Positions 33,381-42,056 are shown, counted from the stretch's first letter. The stretch is DNA of 64,000 nucleotides from Ruminococcus sp. (GCA_017623515.1 JAGAOV010000008.1:51330-115329), one strand, 5' to 3'. The notes: a model not told the origin generated them from the sequence alone. Numbers and translations are program-made.

Positions 33381-33409
33381 ATTATAAAAAAATTTCAGGC
33401 ATATGTCAA
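33381..33409 (-). promoter_or_regulatory. Promoter of rimO-pgsA
   Basis: Minus strand: consensus -35 TTGACA (33409-33404), 17-nt spacer, -10 TATAAT (33386-33381). Confidence 0.85.
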
Positions 33410-33421
33410 GGGTGAGTGATG

Positions 33422-34417
33422 TCAATAAATAACGATAGCCTGCTTATAAAGCGCATTATACGAAGTCTTGAACATTCCCATATCATATGTCACCTTGCCC
33501 TTTGCAGGATCAATGACGGTAACAGTTCCATTATTAAGGTCAAAGCCTGAGAGAACCACACAGGTTGCATTTGGTATCCAGTAAATATCCTGCTTGGAAA
33601 GAGGTTCAGTTGCAGCAGGTGCAGTGGTAACTGCGGTTGTAGAAACAGTCGTTTTAACTGTAACAACAGCCGGTACGCCGGATACAACAGGATCAGATGT
33701 AACAGCAGGCTTAAATTCAGAGGCAGCATCGGAAACAAGTCCATCGCCGTAAAGTGTAAAACAATATTCCTCCTGACAAGGCTCAAGATCCTGATTCACC
33801 CATACCATAACAGGATAACCGCTTGCTATACGGAGAAGAACATCATCAAAGCTGTCAGCATTGAGTATTTTTACATTTCTTCCGCTGTTCTGGGATTTAA
33901 GATATTTCTGTGCGGTATTGGAAATAACAGGAGCAAAGCAGCCAAGACCTGTACTGTCAAAGGGAGAACCTATAAACGCCTGCGAGAAGGTAGCAGTTCC
34001 TCTGTCTGCGCAGGTAAGATAATTCATGGCAAGCTCTGTTTTGGAAACCTCAAATCCAAGATAATTAAGCACCATAGTAAGCGCAGTTATCTCACTGCCT
34101 GTAGGAAGCTCTGTTCCCTGCAATACTTCGGGAACGTCTATTTCATAGGATTCAGGAAGAGTTGTAACAAGAGTTTCCGGCGGAAGAGGTGTTGTAGTAA
34201 CAACAGTTGTTGCAGAAGTCACTGTTGTTTCTCCAGTTGCCACAGGCTTTATGCTTTCCTTTACAGTATCGCACTTTGAACACATGCAGCTTGCACAGCT
34301 TGCACATCCCTTACAGATAAGAAATATAAGTATAAGAAGTACGATAAGACCTCCTATACGTCTTCTCTGGAGCTGTTTTTTTGTGACTCGTTTTTTCTTG
34401 GGTTTATTCTTTTCCAT
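33422..34417 (-). CDS. Membrane-anchored C39-like domain protein, probable pseudo-peptidase
   Basis: 331 residues. A very basic cytoplasmic N-terminus (1-20), one TM helix (about 22-37), then six cysteines in 15 residues (CKGCASCASCMCSKC), a Thr/Val-rich linker (about 60-88), and a C39_2-type domain. In that domain the position of the nucleophile reads LPTGSEITALTMVLNYLG, with Ser108 (AGT) where the family has Cys (TGT), and the usual His before the final strand is replaced (NATCVVLSGFD). A second Thr-rich insertion (about 225-255) splits the domain. It probably binds rather than cleaves a peptide. It is not in an obvious operon. Confidence 0.82.
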   Translation of the reverse strand: MEKNKPKKKRVTKKQLQRRRIGGLIVLLILIFLICKGCASCASCMCSKCDTVKESIKPVATGETTVTSATTVVTTTPLPPETLVTTLPESYEIDVPEVLQGTELPTGSEITALTMVLNYLGFEVSKTELAMNYLTCADRGTATFSQAFIGSPFDSTGLGCFAPVISNTAQKYLKSQNSGRNVKILNADSFDDVLLRIASGYPVMVWVNQDLEPCQEEYCFTLYGDGLVSDAASEFKPAVTSDPVVSGVPAVVTVKTTVSTTAVTTAPAATEPLSKQDIYWIPNATCVVLSGFDLNNGTVTVIDPAKGKVTYDMGMFKTSYNALYKQAIVIY

Positions 34418-34504
34418 GTCAACCTCCTTGTATGTCTAATACTAATCTCAAATTAAAGCATTGAATACATCACGGATAATTGCTCGTCCGATTGCTGTAA
34501 GTCA

Positions 34505-35761
34505 TCAGTTCTCGCCGTTGCTAAGCATGATCTTGCGGCGGTAATCCGTACCTGCTGTACCAATACTTGTGCATGCAAGCTGATATATGTCTGTCGCCCT
34601 CGATTCAAGCACCGCACAATGCATAGCTTCCTCGCTCTGTGCAGAAAGCCATTTAAGGGAATCTGCAAAGGGTAGAGTTCGTATGCCCTTTGAAAGTGCA
34701 AGCACTTTTCTGCCGGTATTGTTGAAAGCAAGTATTCTTCCGTAAGGAGGAAGTGAATAAATATCCTCCTTCTTAATTCCAATAAGCATATGCAGAAGTA
34801 TGCGGCGAAGCCGTGCCGCAGGATAACGCTTTGTCTTTATCATTTCCATAAGCTCTTCCAGCGATGAAGCCGTTCTTGCCTGATAGATACGGTTGGCAAG
34901 TCCCTGTGCACCTACCTCGGCTATCTCGGCTATCTCCTCAGGCTCCATTGTACGGAGCTTGTAGAGAATAGGTCTCTCAAGATTTCTCAGCGACGCAAAT
35001 GAACCATTTCTCCGTGCAGCATTTATCTCACGCCATGACTCCGGAGGAACCATTCTGTGACAGTCCTTGCCCTCGTCAAGACATGTCCGGATATACGACG
35101 CACTGGCAATGAGATTCACCTCAGAATGCTCATTCTCTGTTTTTGAACTGTCAGCAGGCGCATCCGGAACAGCTCCTGTACTGTTATGACCTGCACCTCT
35201 TCTCTGCACGCAGAAAGGCTGAATACGGCTCTCCCTGTCATTAAGTGCATTTATATATGCAACAGCAAGGGTATTATTCGGCTGTGAAAGCACCGCCGCA
35301 ACCTCCTGCCCTGCTATCTGCGTCACCAGCTCCTGAAGAACCGATGGATATGAATTTCCCTGCCGTGTAAAATACCGCAGAGTGTCTGCATAGTCCGTCT
35401 GGCATACACGACATACCTCAGCCGCTGTTTTAAGAAGCTCTATATCGGCACACTCGCTGCCAAAGGATATTTCGTCCACCACCTGAAGAGCGTCCAGTAT
35501 GGTAACTCCTCCGGCAGCAAACTGGTCGGCTGGAGACAGAGACCATATTACAGGCAGTTCAATAACAAGGTCTGCACCGGCTCTCAGCGCAAGCTTTGCA
35601 CGGGTAAGCTTCTCCATATTGGAGACATCGCCTCTCTGCATAAAGTTTCCGCTCATAACCGCCACAATTGCGTCTGCTCCGTTTTCACGTACTGTTTTCA
35701 GATGATGAAGATGTCCATTGTGAAGAGGGTTATATTCGCAAATAACACTGCTTACTTTCAT
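34505..35761 (-). CDS. tmcAL: tRNA(Met) cytidine acetate ligase TmcAL
   Basis: TmcAL makes N4-acetylcytidine at the wobble position of elongator tRNA-Met using acetate and ATP. Residues 1-200 form the nucleotidyltransferase-like domain with CEYNPLHNGHLHHL (HxGH), AVMSGNFMQRGDVS and ELPVIWSLSPADQFAAGG; the C-terminal part binds tRNA. I use the ATG at 35761 (GGAG 8 nt upstream) rather than 35767, which lies 2 nt from it. It lies next to the acetate kinase gene but on the other strand; both use acetate, which may be coincidence. Confidence 0.94.
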   Translation of the reverse strand: MKVSSVICEYNPLHNGHLHHLKTVRENGADAIVAVMSGNFMQRGDVSNMEKLTRAKLALRAGADLVIELPVIWSLSPADQFAAGGVTILDALQVVDEISFGSECADIELLKTAAEVCRVCQTDYADTLRYFTRQGNSYPSVLQELVTQIAGQEVAAVLSQPNNTLAVAYINALNDRESRIQPFCVQRRGAGHNSTGAVPDAPADSSKTENEHSEVNLIASASYIRTCLDEGKDCHRMVPPESWREINAARRNGSFASLRNLERPILYKLRTMEPEEIAEIAEVGAQGLANRIYQARTASSLEELMEMIKTKRYPAARLRRILLHMLIGIKKEDIYSLPPYGRILAFNNTGRKVLALSKGIRTLPFADSLKWLSAQSEEAMHCAVLESRATDIYQLACTSIGTAGTDYRRKIMLSNGEN

Positions 35762-35832
35762 CTGCATTTCTCCTTTTCTTCTGTCATTTTGTGCTGTTTA
35801 CTGAAAAATCAGGGCGAATTTAAGGAAAGTAC

Positions 35833-35860
35833 TTGCAATTTTCAGAAAAAAGCTTATAAT
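35833..35860 (+). promoter_or_regulatory. Promoter of ackA
   Basis: -35 TTGCAA (35833-35838), 16-nt spacer, -10 TATAAT (35855-35860). The roughly 70-nt leader has weak hairpins GGAGT/ACTCC and CAGCC/GGCTG. Confidence 0.75.
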
Positions 35861-35935
35861 ATATATCAGAGGAGTTTTTTCACTCCGTAATCAGCCCTGT
35901 TATTGGCTGTAAAAAGACGAAAGGACTTGAAACAT

Positions 35936-37132
35936 ATGATTATTCTTGTTGTCAATGCAGGAAGCTCTTCACTGAAGTACCAGCTCATCAATATGGAAGA
36001 TGAATCTGTTATCGCAAAGGGCAACTGCGACCGTATCGGTATTGACGGTCACCTTAGCCACAAGACCTCCGACGGCAGAACCGTTGAAGAGGATTGCAGC
36101 TTTCCTACACATTCCGAGGCTTTTACCCGCCTCGTTGAGGCTCTGACTTCCGGCGATGCTGCTGTTATCTCCAGCATGGATGAAATTTCTGCTGTAGGTC
36201 ACAGAATCGTGCAGGGTGCAGAGGTTTTCACTAAGACTACTATGGTTACTCCTGAAGTTATCGACAAGATTGAAGAACTCAAGGAACTTGCTCCTGTTCA
36301 TAACCACGGTCATGCGCTCGCTCTCTGGGCTTGTACTGCTGTTATGCCTGACGTTCCGCAGGTAGTAGTATTCGATACAGCGTTCCATCAGACAATTCCT
36401 CAGAAGGCTTACATGTATGGCTTCCCATATGAGGACTATGAACAGTACAGCGTTAGAAAGTACGGCTTCCACGGTACATCCCACCGCTTCGTAACTGCTA
36501 AGCTTGCTGAAGTAATGGGTAAGGATATAAAGGATCTCAAGATAGTATCCTGCCATCTCGGCAACGGCTCTTCCATCACAGCAGTACAGAATGGTCAGTC
36601 CGTTGATACTACAATGGGCTTCACTCCTCTGGACGGCGTTCTCATGGGTACTCGCTGCGGTAATGTTGACCCGTCTGCTGTAACCTACGTTGCTAACAAG
36701 CACGGCTTTGATACCGGAGAAATGGATACCTATATGAATAAGAAATCAGGTCTCCTCGGTATTTCCGGAAAGTCCTCCGACTGGAGAGATATTACTGCCG
36801 CTTCTGAGGCTGGCGAACCAAGAGCTATGCTCGCAAGAGATATGCTGGTTTACGACATCAAGAAGGACATCGGCGCATATGCCGCTGCAATGAACGGTCT
36901 CGATGCTGTTATCTTTACCGGCGGTATCGGCGAAAATGCTCCCAACTGCCGTGAGATGGTTTGTGCTGATATGGACTACCTCGGAATCAAGATCGACAAT
37001 GAGGTAAATAACTTCAAGGGCGAACTCAGAAAAATCTCAACACCTGATTCAAAAGTCGAGGTATGGGTAATTCCTACAAACGAAGAACTGCTCATTGCAA
37101 GAGATACTCTGGCAATGATTGAAGGCAAGTAA
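35936..37132 (+). CDS. ackA: Acetate kinase
   Basis: Acetate kinase (398 aa) makes ATP and acetate from acetyl phosphate, the energy-yielding last step of fermentation. Both family signatures are present: LVVNAGSSSLKYQ at the N-terminus and the mid-protein GFHGTSHRFV, then SCHLGNGSS, DTTMGFTPLDGVLMGTRCG and FTGGIGENAP. The longer frame starts at 35903; the ATG at 35936 has AAAGGA 10 nt upstream and matches the family N-terminus. No pta gene is adjacent; a terminator follows at 37150. Confidence 0.97.
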   Translation: MIILVVNAGSSSLKYQLINMEDESVIAKGNCDRIGIDGHLSHKTSDGRTVEEDCSFPTHSEAFTRLVEALTSGDAAVISSMDEISAVGHRIVQGAEVFTKTTMVTPEVIDKIEELKELAPVHNHGHALALWACTAVMPDVPQVVVFDTAFHQTIPQKAYMYGFPYEDYEQYSVRKYGFHGTSHRFVTAKLAEVMGKDIKDLKIVSCHLGNGSSITAVQNGQSVDTTMGFTPLDGVLMGTRCGNVDPSAVTYVANKHGFDTGEMDTYMNKKSGLLGISGKSSDWRDITAASEAGEPRAMLARDMLVYDIKKDIGAYAAAMNGLDAVIFTGGIGENAPNCREMVCADMDYLGIKIDNEVNNFKGELRKISTPDSKVEVWVIPTNEELLIARDTLAMIEGK

Positions 37133-37149
37133 GAAATTTTATAGAAATT

Positions 37150-37176
37150 CGGGTAGATGTAATTCTGCCCGTTTTT
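37150..37176 (+). terminator. Terminator after ackA
   Basis: 7-bp stem CGGGTAG/CTGCCCG (one G-U) with an 8-nt loop and TTTTT. Confidence 0.75.
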
Positions 37177-37199
37177 CATTTTAGAAAGGAATCGACAAT

Positions 37200-37604
37200 A
37201 TGACACAGAATCTTACACAGTCTGCCATGGATGGCAGAGCCAATTCCTACGCCCCCTATTCCAGATTCAAGGTGGGTGCTGCCATTAAAGGCGGCTCAGG
37301 TAAAATCTATACCGGATGCAACGTAGAAAACGCCTCATTCTCCCTTACAGTATGTGCAGAAAGAAATGCAGTATTTCAGGCTATTGCTGCCGGTGAAGAA
37401 TTCCTCCGGACTATGGCTGTTGTAGGCGGTGCGGATGATGACGAAGCTCTCACAAAACCATGCATACCATGCGGTGCATGCTTACAGGTGCTGGCTGAAT
37501 TCTGCCCTCCGGACTTCCCTATTCTCCTTGCGGACGGAGTTCACATGCTCTGTGAATTTCTCCCTAAAAGATTCGGCAGCTTTGACGCTGAGGAAGAAAA
37601 TTAA
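37200..37604 (+). CDS. cdd: Cytidine deaminase
   Basis: Cdd (134 aa) deaminates cytidine and deoxycytidine to uridine forms in pyrimidine salvage. It is the small tetrameric type. Zinc ligands and the catalytic Glu are seen in TVCAERNAVFQA (C-A-E) and CIPCGACLQVLAEFC (P-C-x2-C); the SRFKVGAAIKGGSGKIYTGCNVENAS segment binds substrate. Start behind AGAAAGGA. It converges with the DUF896 gene, with only 3 bp between the two stop codons. Confidence 0.96.
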   Translation: MTQNLTQSAMDGRANSYAPYSRFKVGAAIKGGSGKIYTGCNVENASFSLTVCAERNAVFQAIAAGEEFLRTMAVVGGADDDEALTKPCIPCGACLQVLAEFCPPDFPILLADGVHMLCEFLPKRFGSFDAEEEN

Positions 37605-37607
37605 GGC

Positions 37608-37811
37608 TTACTTCTTCCGCTCAACCTTAGTCCTGCTGCCGTCAGGACGTACAATAACAGTGTTGTTAAGCTGTCCCGCAAGATTCCCCACAACAGATCT
37701 TCTGAACTCATTTCTCAGCTCAGTCTGTTCAGCTTTCTCCTCTGCGGTAAGCTCCCTTTCCTTTGAAAGTCGGGCAAGCTCGTTTATTCGGTTTATCTTA
37801 TTCTGATCCAT
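37608..37811 (-). CDS. DUF896 small protein (YnzC family)
   Basis: 67 residues. It matches DUF896/YnzC: N-terminal helical hairpin KINRINELARLSKERELTAEEKAEQTELRNEF (landmarks INELARLSKE and LTAEEKAEQ) and the C-terminal NTVIVRPDGSRT. The helical pair is known from structures; the biological role is unclear (linked to the SOS operon in Bacillus). It has its own consensus promoter at 37853-37881. Confidence 0.92.
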   Translation of the reverse strand: MDQNKINRINELARLSKERELTAEEKAEQTELRNEFRRSVVGNLAGQLNNTVIVRPDGSRTKVERKK

Positions 37812-37852
37812 AGGTAATACTCCAAATATACAATAAAATACTCTGAACTATT

Positions 37853-37881
37853 ATTATAACACAAAAAAATCCATATTGCAA
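37853..37881 (-). promoter_or_regulatory. Promoter of the DUF896 gene
   Basis: Minus strand: -35 TTGCAA (37881-37876), 17-nt spacer, -10 TATAAT (37858-37853), extended -10 TGT; preceded by GCGAAATCCC, as at the secG promoter. Confidence 0.82.
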
Positions 37882-37929
37882 GGGATTTCGCAGTTTTTCG
37901 GAAATTCCGCTGAAGAAAGGAACTTAATC

Positions 37930-38646
37930 ATGTCAAAAACAGCGTTTGTTACAGGCGGAACCAGAGGTATTGGTCTCGCTATCACAAAAGCCCTGTCAGC
38001 TCAGGGTTATATCGTAGCTGCCGGTTACTGTCAGAATGACTCCGCCGCCCTTAAAATGCAGCGTGAATGCGGTGCTTCCCTTGTTAAAGGAGATCTGGGT
38101 ATGCCCGGAAGTGCTGCTGTTATCGCTAAACAGGCTCTCGAAATTCTGGGGCATGTTGATGTGCTTGTCAATAACGCCTCAATCTCTGCTGCCGATCTCT
38201 TCCAGTGCATGTCCCCTGAACGGGTACAAAAGCTATATCAGGTAAACCTTTTCGGCACTACTGAAACTGTACGCTTCCTCCTTCCTGAAATGATAAACAG
38301 AAAAAAAGGCTGCATTATTAATATAGCTTCAATGTGGGGACAGGTGGGTGCGTCCTGTGAGGTTGACTATTCAGCGGCAAAGGGTGCTGTCATAAGCTTT
38401 ACCAAGGCTCTTGCCAAGGAGGTCGGCCCTTCCGGTATACGTGTAAACTGCGTATCACCAGGCGTTATAGATACCGATATGAATGCACATCTTTCAGATG
38501 AGGATATGCGTTCGCTTGCTGAGGAAACTCCTCTCGGACGTATCGGCAGACCAGAGGAGGTCGCCGCCGCTGTATGCTGGCTCGCATCAGACGCTGCAAG
38601 CTTTGTTACAGGTCAGGTATTTCCTGTGAACGGCGGCATTATCTGA
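37930..38646 (+). CDS. Short-chain dehydrogenase/reductase, FabG-like
   Basis: 238 residues, classical SDR. NAD(P) site TGGTRGIGLAI (9-19), NNAS motif (VLVNNASIS), catalytic Ser in INIASMWG, Tyr-x3-Lys in VDYSAAKGA, and the PG loop CVSPGVIDTDM. The overall pattern is like FabG/YmfI 3-oxoacyl reductases. No fatty-acid genes are adjacent, so the substrate is uncertain. Start chosen at the ATG at 37930 (AAAGGA upstream); the longer frame runs through the divergent promoter. Confidence 0.9.
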   Translation: MSKTAFVTGGTRGIGLAITKALSAQGYIVAAGYCQNDSAALKMQRECGASLVKGDLGMPGSAAVIAKQALEILGHVDVLVNNASISAADLFQCMSPERVQKLYQVNLFGTTETVRFLLPEMINRKKGCIINIASMWGQVGASCEVDYSAAKGAVISFTKALAKEVGPSGIRVNCVSPGVIDTDMNAHLSDEDMRSLAEETPLGRIGRPEEVAAAVCWLASDAASFVTGQVFPVNGGII

Positions 38647-38758
38647 CTCCAGTATTGCCCGCCCGTCAGAACAATATAACCCCCATCAAGAAAATTTTCA
38701 TTCTAAGCCGCAGAAACATTCTCTTTCGTGATAAATCCGTGAAAATATAAAAAAACCC

Positions 38759-38787
38759 TTGCATTCCGACAGAAACTATAGTATAAT
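38759..38787 (+). promoter_or_regulatory. Promoter of the zinc-ribbon gene cluster
   Basis: -35 TTGCAT (38759-38764), 17-nt spacer, -10 TATAAT (38782-38787), preceded by AAAAAACCC. Confidence 0.8.
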
Positions 38788-38843
38788 ATTTGTATATATA
38801 TAAGTGTGGCTCACTCTGCGCCACCGATATGGAGGGTTTTATT

Positions 38844-39461
38844 ATGGCTAATTTCTTCGATAAATTCGTAAACACCATGTCCGATTTCGGCAACAAGGTA
38901 AGTGAAAAAACTACAAGCTCTACCGAAAATATCCGTCTCACTAATGCTGTTAAAAATGAAGAGCGTCAGATCGCTAACGCTTATCAGGAAATCGGCAAAA
39001 AGTACCGTGAACTCTATGGCGCAAATCCTGCACCGGAATTCGCCGCTTTCCTTGATGACATCTCAAAAAGAGAGATTCTCGTTACTGAATACCGCAAGAA
39101 GATCCAGCAGAATAAAGGCAAAATGCCCTGCCAGTCCTGCGGTAAGGAAATCGAATGTACTGCCGCTTTCTGTGCAGGCTGCGGCGCAAAAAATCCGGTA
39201 GCTGAAGAAATCGCTCGTGCAAAGGCTGAAGCAGAAGCTAAGGCTGCTGCTGAAAGAGCTGCAAGAGAGGCTGCTGCAAGAGAAGCTCAGGCTAAGGCGC
39301 AGGCCGCTGCTCAGTCCGTTGATATGCCTCAGGCTGCTCCTGTTGTTGATGTAGCTGCTGAGGATGTTAAGCCCATCGCTAAAACATGCCCTAACTGCGG
39401 TAAGGAAGTCGCTGAAGGCAACCTCTTCTGCACCGGCTGCGGTACTCGTCAGGACGCTTGA
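38844..39461 (+). CDS. Double zinc-ribbon protein with helical linker
   Basis: 205 residues. The N-terminal 90 residues are helical. A first zinc ribbon at C96-x2-C99-x10-C110-x2-C113 (MPCQSCGKEIECTAAFCAGCG) is followed by an Ala/Glu/Lys-rich coiled helix (about 120-165), and a second ribbon at the C-terminus (KTCPNCGKEV, FCTGCGTRQ). No catalytic domain is seen; such proteins usually act as adaptors. GGAGGG sets the start at 38844. It heads a cluster of small zinc-ribbon and membrane proteins and ends in its own terminator. Function unknown. Confidence 0.82.
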   Translation: MANFFDKFVNTMSDFGNKVSEKTTSSTENIRLTNAVKNEERQIANAYQEIGKKYRELYGANPAPEFAAFLDDISKREILVTEYRKKIQQNKGKMPCQSCGKEIECTAAFCAGCGAKNPVAEEIARAKAEAEAKAAAERAAREAAAREAQAKAQAAAQSVDMPQAAPVVDVAAEDVKPIAKTCPNCGKEVAEGNLFCTGCGTRQDA

Positions 39462-39492
39462 ATGTACTTATATACAACTGAAACATAAGCGG

Positions 39493-39530
39493 AACGCCGT
39501 TTTGCCCCATAAGGCGAAACGGCGTTTTTT
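39493..39530 (+). terminator. Terminator after the double zinc-ribbon gene
   Basis: 14-bp stem AACGCCGTTTTGCC / GGCGAAACGGCGTT (one G-U pair), loop CCATAA, tail TTTT. Confidence 0.85.
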
Positions 39531-39601
39531 GTACGGCTGCCTTTTTTCTCATTGCGGCTGTAATACCTCTAATTATTTTTATAACAAGAAAGGATAACAA
39601 C

Positions 39602-40453
39602 ATGAAATTATGCAGAAATTGTCAGGCTGAACTCGCTGATGAAGCTAAAATCTGCCGTGAATGCGGCGAAATTCAGCCTGCTGATAATTCATCATCCAGC
39701 AATGCTTTCGCTATGCCCTACCTCTCCTCTAATATTACTGTTCACTCAAAATCTGATAAAAAAATATCTGACCAACCTGAAAGCAAAGAGCCTGTCAATA
39801 TTCCTGAAACCAAAGAGGAAAAAAAAGAAAGAAAAATCGCTGTCGATCAGATAACTGACCCAAGAGAAAGAGCATTCGCTAAACAGAATAGACGCAATAA
39901 GCTTATCCGCATTGCTGCTCTCATTATCGCTGCTGCTGTTGTTGTCGTTCTCGCTGTATTCCTCCTTACACGCAGCACAGGCTACCATAAGGCTCTCGAT
40001 AAATACATTGACGGAAGAACTCGGTCCGGCGGTACTGCTTACGCTTCTATCGTTCCCGAACTCTATCTCATTAATGCTGAAAAACTCTACAGTATGTCAA
40101 GACCGGAAATCAGAAGCAATACCGGTAATTACCTCGAATATGTCGAAGACCAGATGGAATCCAATTTCGGCAGCGGTCTCGATTTCTCATATAAAATTAT
40201 TTCCGAAGCCGTTGTTACTGATGAAAAGTCCCTCGATTCTCTCGAAGAATCTATTAAATCTGTTTATGGTACTGAATTGGTCATCTCTGAGGCTGCTTAC
40301 CTCAATGTCCGCCTTACTACTAAAGGCTCAGTTACTCAGGAAACTGAAACCCTTGAAATGACCTTCTTTGAATATGACGGCAAATGGTACTGTATGGACG
40401 CTATGGAGATCATTAAATTTGCCTGCGAAAATTCCGGCTACGGTCTCTGGTAA
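39602..40453 (+). CDS. Zinc-ribbon membrane protein of unknown function
   Basis: 283 residues. An N-terminal zinc ribbon with C4, C7, C18 and C21 (MKLCRNCQAEL, ICRECGEIQ), a charged disordered stretch (about 45-95), one TM helix (101-123), and an extracytoplasmic alpha/beta domain (about 125-283) ending in DGKWYCMDAME. The layout suggests a cytoplasmic metal site tied to an outside domain, as in other zinc-ribbon anchored wall proteins. The outer domain resembles the next gene product (GKWYILDEG). Start behind AAAGGATAAC. Family not recognised. Confidence 0.8.
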   Translation: MKLCRNCQAELADEAKICRECGEIQPADNSSSSNAFAMPYLSSNITVHSKSDKKISDQPESKEPVNIPETKEEKKERKIAVDQITDPRERAFAKQNRRNKLIRIAALIIAAAVVVVLAVFLLTRSTGYHKALDKYIDGRTRSGGTAYASIVPELYLINAEKLYSMSRPEIRSNTGNYLEYVEDQMESNFGSGLDFSYKIISEAVVTDEKSLDSLEESIKSVYGTELVISEAAYLNVRLTTKGSVTQETETLEMTFFEYDGKWYCMDAMEIIKFACENSGYGLW

Positions 40454-40471
40454 AATTAAGGAGGTAATTCT

Positions 40472-41092
40472 ATGAGTACAAAAAATAATGGTAATGCTAA
40501 AAATAATAAGCTTTTTATAGGCGGAATCTGTGCTATCGCTGCTGCTCTTCTCATTCTGGGCGGAGGTATTTTCCTCATCTTCAGCGACAATAATAACGGA
40601 GAAACTATGACTCCCGGCGGTTTCGCTGCTGTCGGTGAAGAGGATACTGCTACTGCTTGTCAGAACCTTATGTCCGATTACTACTCCGCTATTATGTCCG
40701 AAAACGGCGAAAACCTCTATAAGCTTATGGCCCCGCCGGAATACTGGGAATACTATATGCAGGAATTCTCTAAGGATGAATCAGATATTATTTCTACCTA
40801 CAATGACGCCGCTTCCAATACTCTCGCTCAATGGCATGCCGAATGCGGTGATGATGCTAAAGTCTCTTTTAAAATCGAAGCCTCCGGCTATCAGTCCGAT
40901 GAATTTCTCTCAGAATGGACTGATACCATGAACGAAACCCTCGGCAGTAATCTTCTTAACGCTGAAGAGGCTATGACTCTCAATGTTAAACAAACTGTCG
41001 CAGGAAGCTTAAATACCAAGGAAACTACTGCAAGCCCTACTCTCATTAAAGTTAACGGCAAGTGGTATATCCTTGATGAAGGTGTACAATAA
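40472..41092 (+). CDS. Membrane-anchored extracytoplasmic protein, related to its upstream neighbour
   Basis: 206 residues. A short Asn/Lys N-terminus, one TM helix (about 13-36), then an extracytoplasmic domain with a helical start (LMSDYYSAIMSENGENLYKLM) and beta strands ending in LIKVNGKWYILDEG. The end and predicted topology match the 39602 product but without a zinc ribbon, which suggests duplication. Spacing of 18 bp and AGGAGG indicate one operon. Function unknown. Confidence 0.78.
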   Translation: MSTKNNGNAKNNKLFIGGICAIAAALLILGGGIFLIFSDNNNGETMTPGGFAAVGEEDTATACQNLMSDYYSAIMSENGENLYKLMAPPEYWEYYMQEFSKDESDIISTYNDAASNTLAQWHAECGDDAKVSFKIEASGYQSDEFLSEWTDTMNETLGSNLLNAEEAMTLNVKQTVAGSLNTKETTASPTLIKVNGKWYILDEGVQ

Positions 41093-41134
41093 ATCTATAT
41101 GCTCTTCTGAGCATTATGCAAAGGAGATGACTAA

Positions 41135-41773
41135 ATGAAAAAATCTGATACAGGAGGCAGAGCAAGAACAAGCACCTATCCGCCATCTAACTGGATAAGA
41201 TTCTTTGCAGTTGTTTTCGGCTCTCTTCTTACCTACGGTGCAACCATCAAGCTTATTGAAGTCAATACCGCATTATCTATAGATCACTGGGCAAACTTCT
41301 TAACCGGTATTTTAATCGCTATCTCACCTTTTATTATGAATAAATTCCTGCCTATTGTTCTCATGGGTACTGGTATTTTTACTGTCGCTAATCTGCTTCA
41401 GCCAGATATTCAAAGCTGGGTTAATCTCGGTATTTTTATTCTGCTTACTGTTCTCCTTCTTCAACCCTACAGAATATGGTTCAGACTTCTTATCCAGCTC
41501 CTCCTCCTATCTGCCATCGGCTTCTGTCTATGGTGCGTCTGGCAGGAGTTCTATAAGGGCCTCGATCACTTCATAGAAACCGGTAAGCTCACTGAGGTCT
41601 ACCTCAGAAACAGAATCAAAACCTATCTCCCAGGTGATTTCTCTTACTATATGGCTGTTTCTGCTTTTACACTCTCTATCAGACAGTATATTGATGCTAA
41701 TGAAGCTCGTACAACTAAACGCAAAAGAGCTGAAAATTATACCGAAAATGACCGTGACCTCTGGGGTTACTGA
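41135..41773 (+). CDS. Integral membrane protein of unknown function
   Basis: 212 residues with about four or five TM helices (approximately 22-42, 48-68, 70-88, 95-120, and a weaker one near 165-180). The N-terminus is a Ser/Arg-rich cytoplasmic tail (MKKSDTGGRARTSTYPPSNW), the C-terminus strongly charged (TTKRKRAENYTENDRDLWGY). I do not recognise the family. It follows the previous gene by 42 bp behind AAGGAGATGA and ends with a terminator at 41787. Confidence 0.75.
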   Translation: MKKSDTGGRARTSTYPPSNWIRFFAVVFGSLLTYGATIKLIEVNTALSIDHWANFLTGILIAISPFIMNKFLPIVLMGTGIFTVANLLQPDIQSWVNLGIFILLTVLLLQPYRIWFRLLIQLLLLSAIGFCLWCVWQEFYKGLDHFIETGKLTEVYLRNRIKTYLPGDFSYYMAVSAFTLSIRQYIDANEARTTKRKRAENYTENDRDLWGY

Positions 41774-41786
41774 TATTCGCTCAATT

Positions 41787-41812
41787 GCCTCCCAATTTTA
41801 GGGAGGCTTTTT
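41787..41812 (+). terminator. Terminator after the membrane-protein gene
   Basis: Perfect 7-bp stem GCCTCCC/GGGAGGC with a 7-nt loop and TTTTT. Confidence 0.9.
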
Positions 41813-41848
41813 GATACTACAACATCCCTTTCATATGCTTTGGTAAAT

Positions 41849-41923
41849 TGTAGGGGACGACGTCCTCGACATCCCATAATTACGCACAACACATGCGGGG
41901 CGTCAAAGGTGCCGCCACCTACA
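41849..41923. repeat. Family C repeat (TGTAGG...CCTACA), left copy
   Basis: 75 bp bounded by TGTAGG and its complement CCTACA. Its last 60 bp match 44852-44912 in the same orientation (shared blocks CCTCGACATCCC, ATTACGCACAACACATGCGG and CCGCCACCTACA). Confidence 0.82.
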
Positions 41924-42008
41924 TATTCTGTCTTAACTGAACGACAAACTACAATTTATGCCTTACTTACTTCATTTTAATGTTATTTTAAGCATATTAT
42001 TGTATACT

Positions 42009-42017
42009 TGATATAAT
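42009..42017 (+). promoter_or_regulatory. Probable extended -10 promoter of the second two-component system
   Basis: TGATATAAT (extended -10), 40 nt before the start codon. No good -35 is visible, so the call is moderate. Confidence 0.5.
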
Positions 42018-42056
42018 GAGGAAAATAGAATCTATTACCGAAAGGAGATATTTTTT

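Noticed and set aside
35969-36703. Antisense frame opposite ackA
   Set aside because: Shadow of a highly conserved gene; no start signal.
41867-41923. Family C repeat as part of a protein gene
   Set aside because: No frame is open across it and it is bounded by terminators and promoters.
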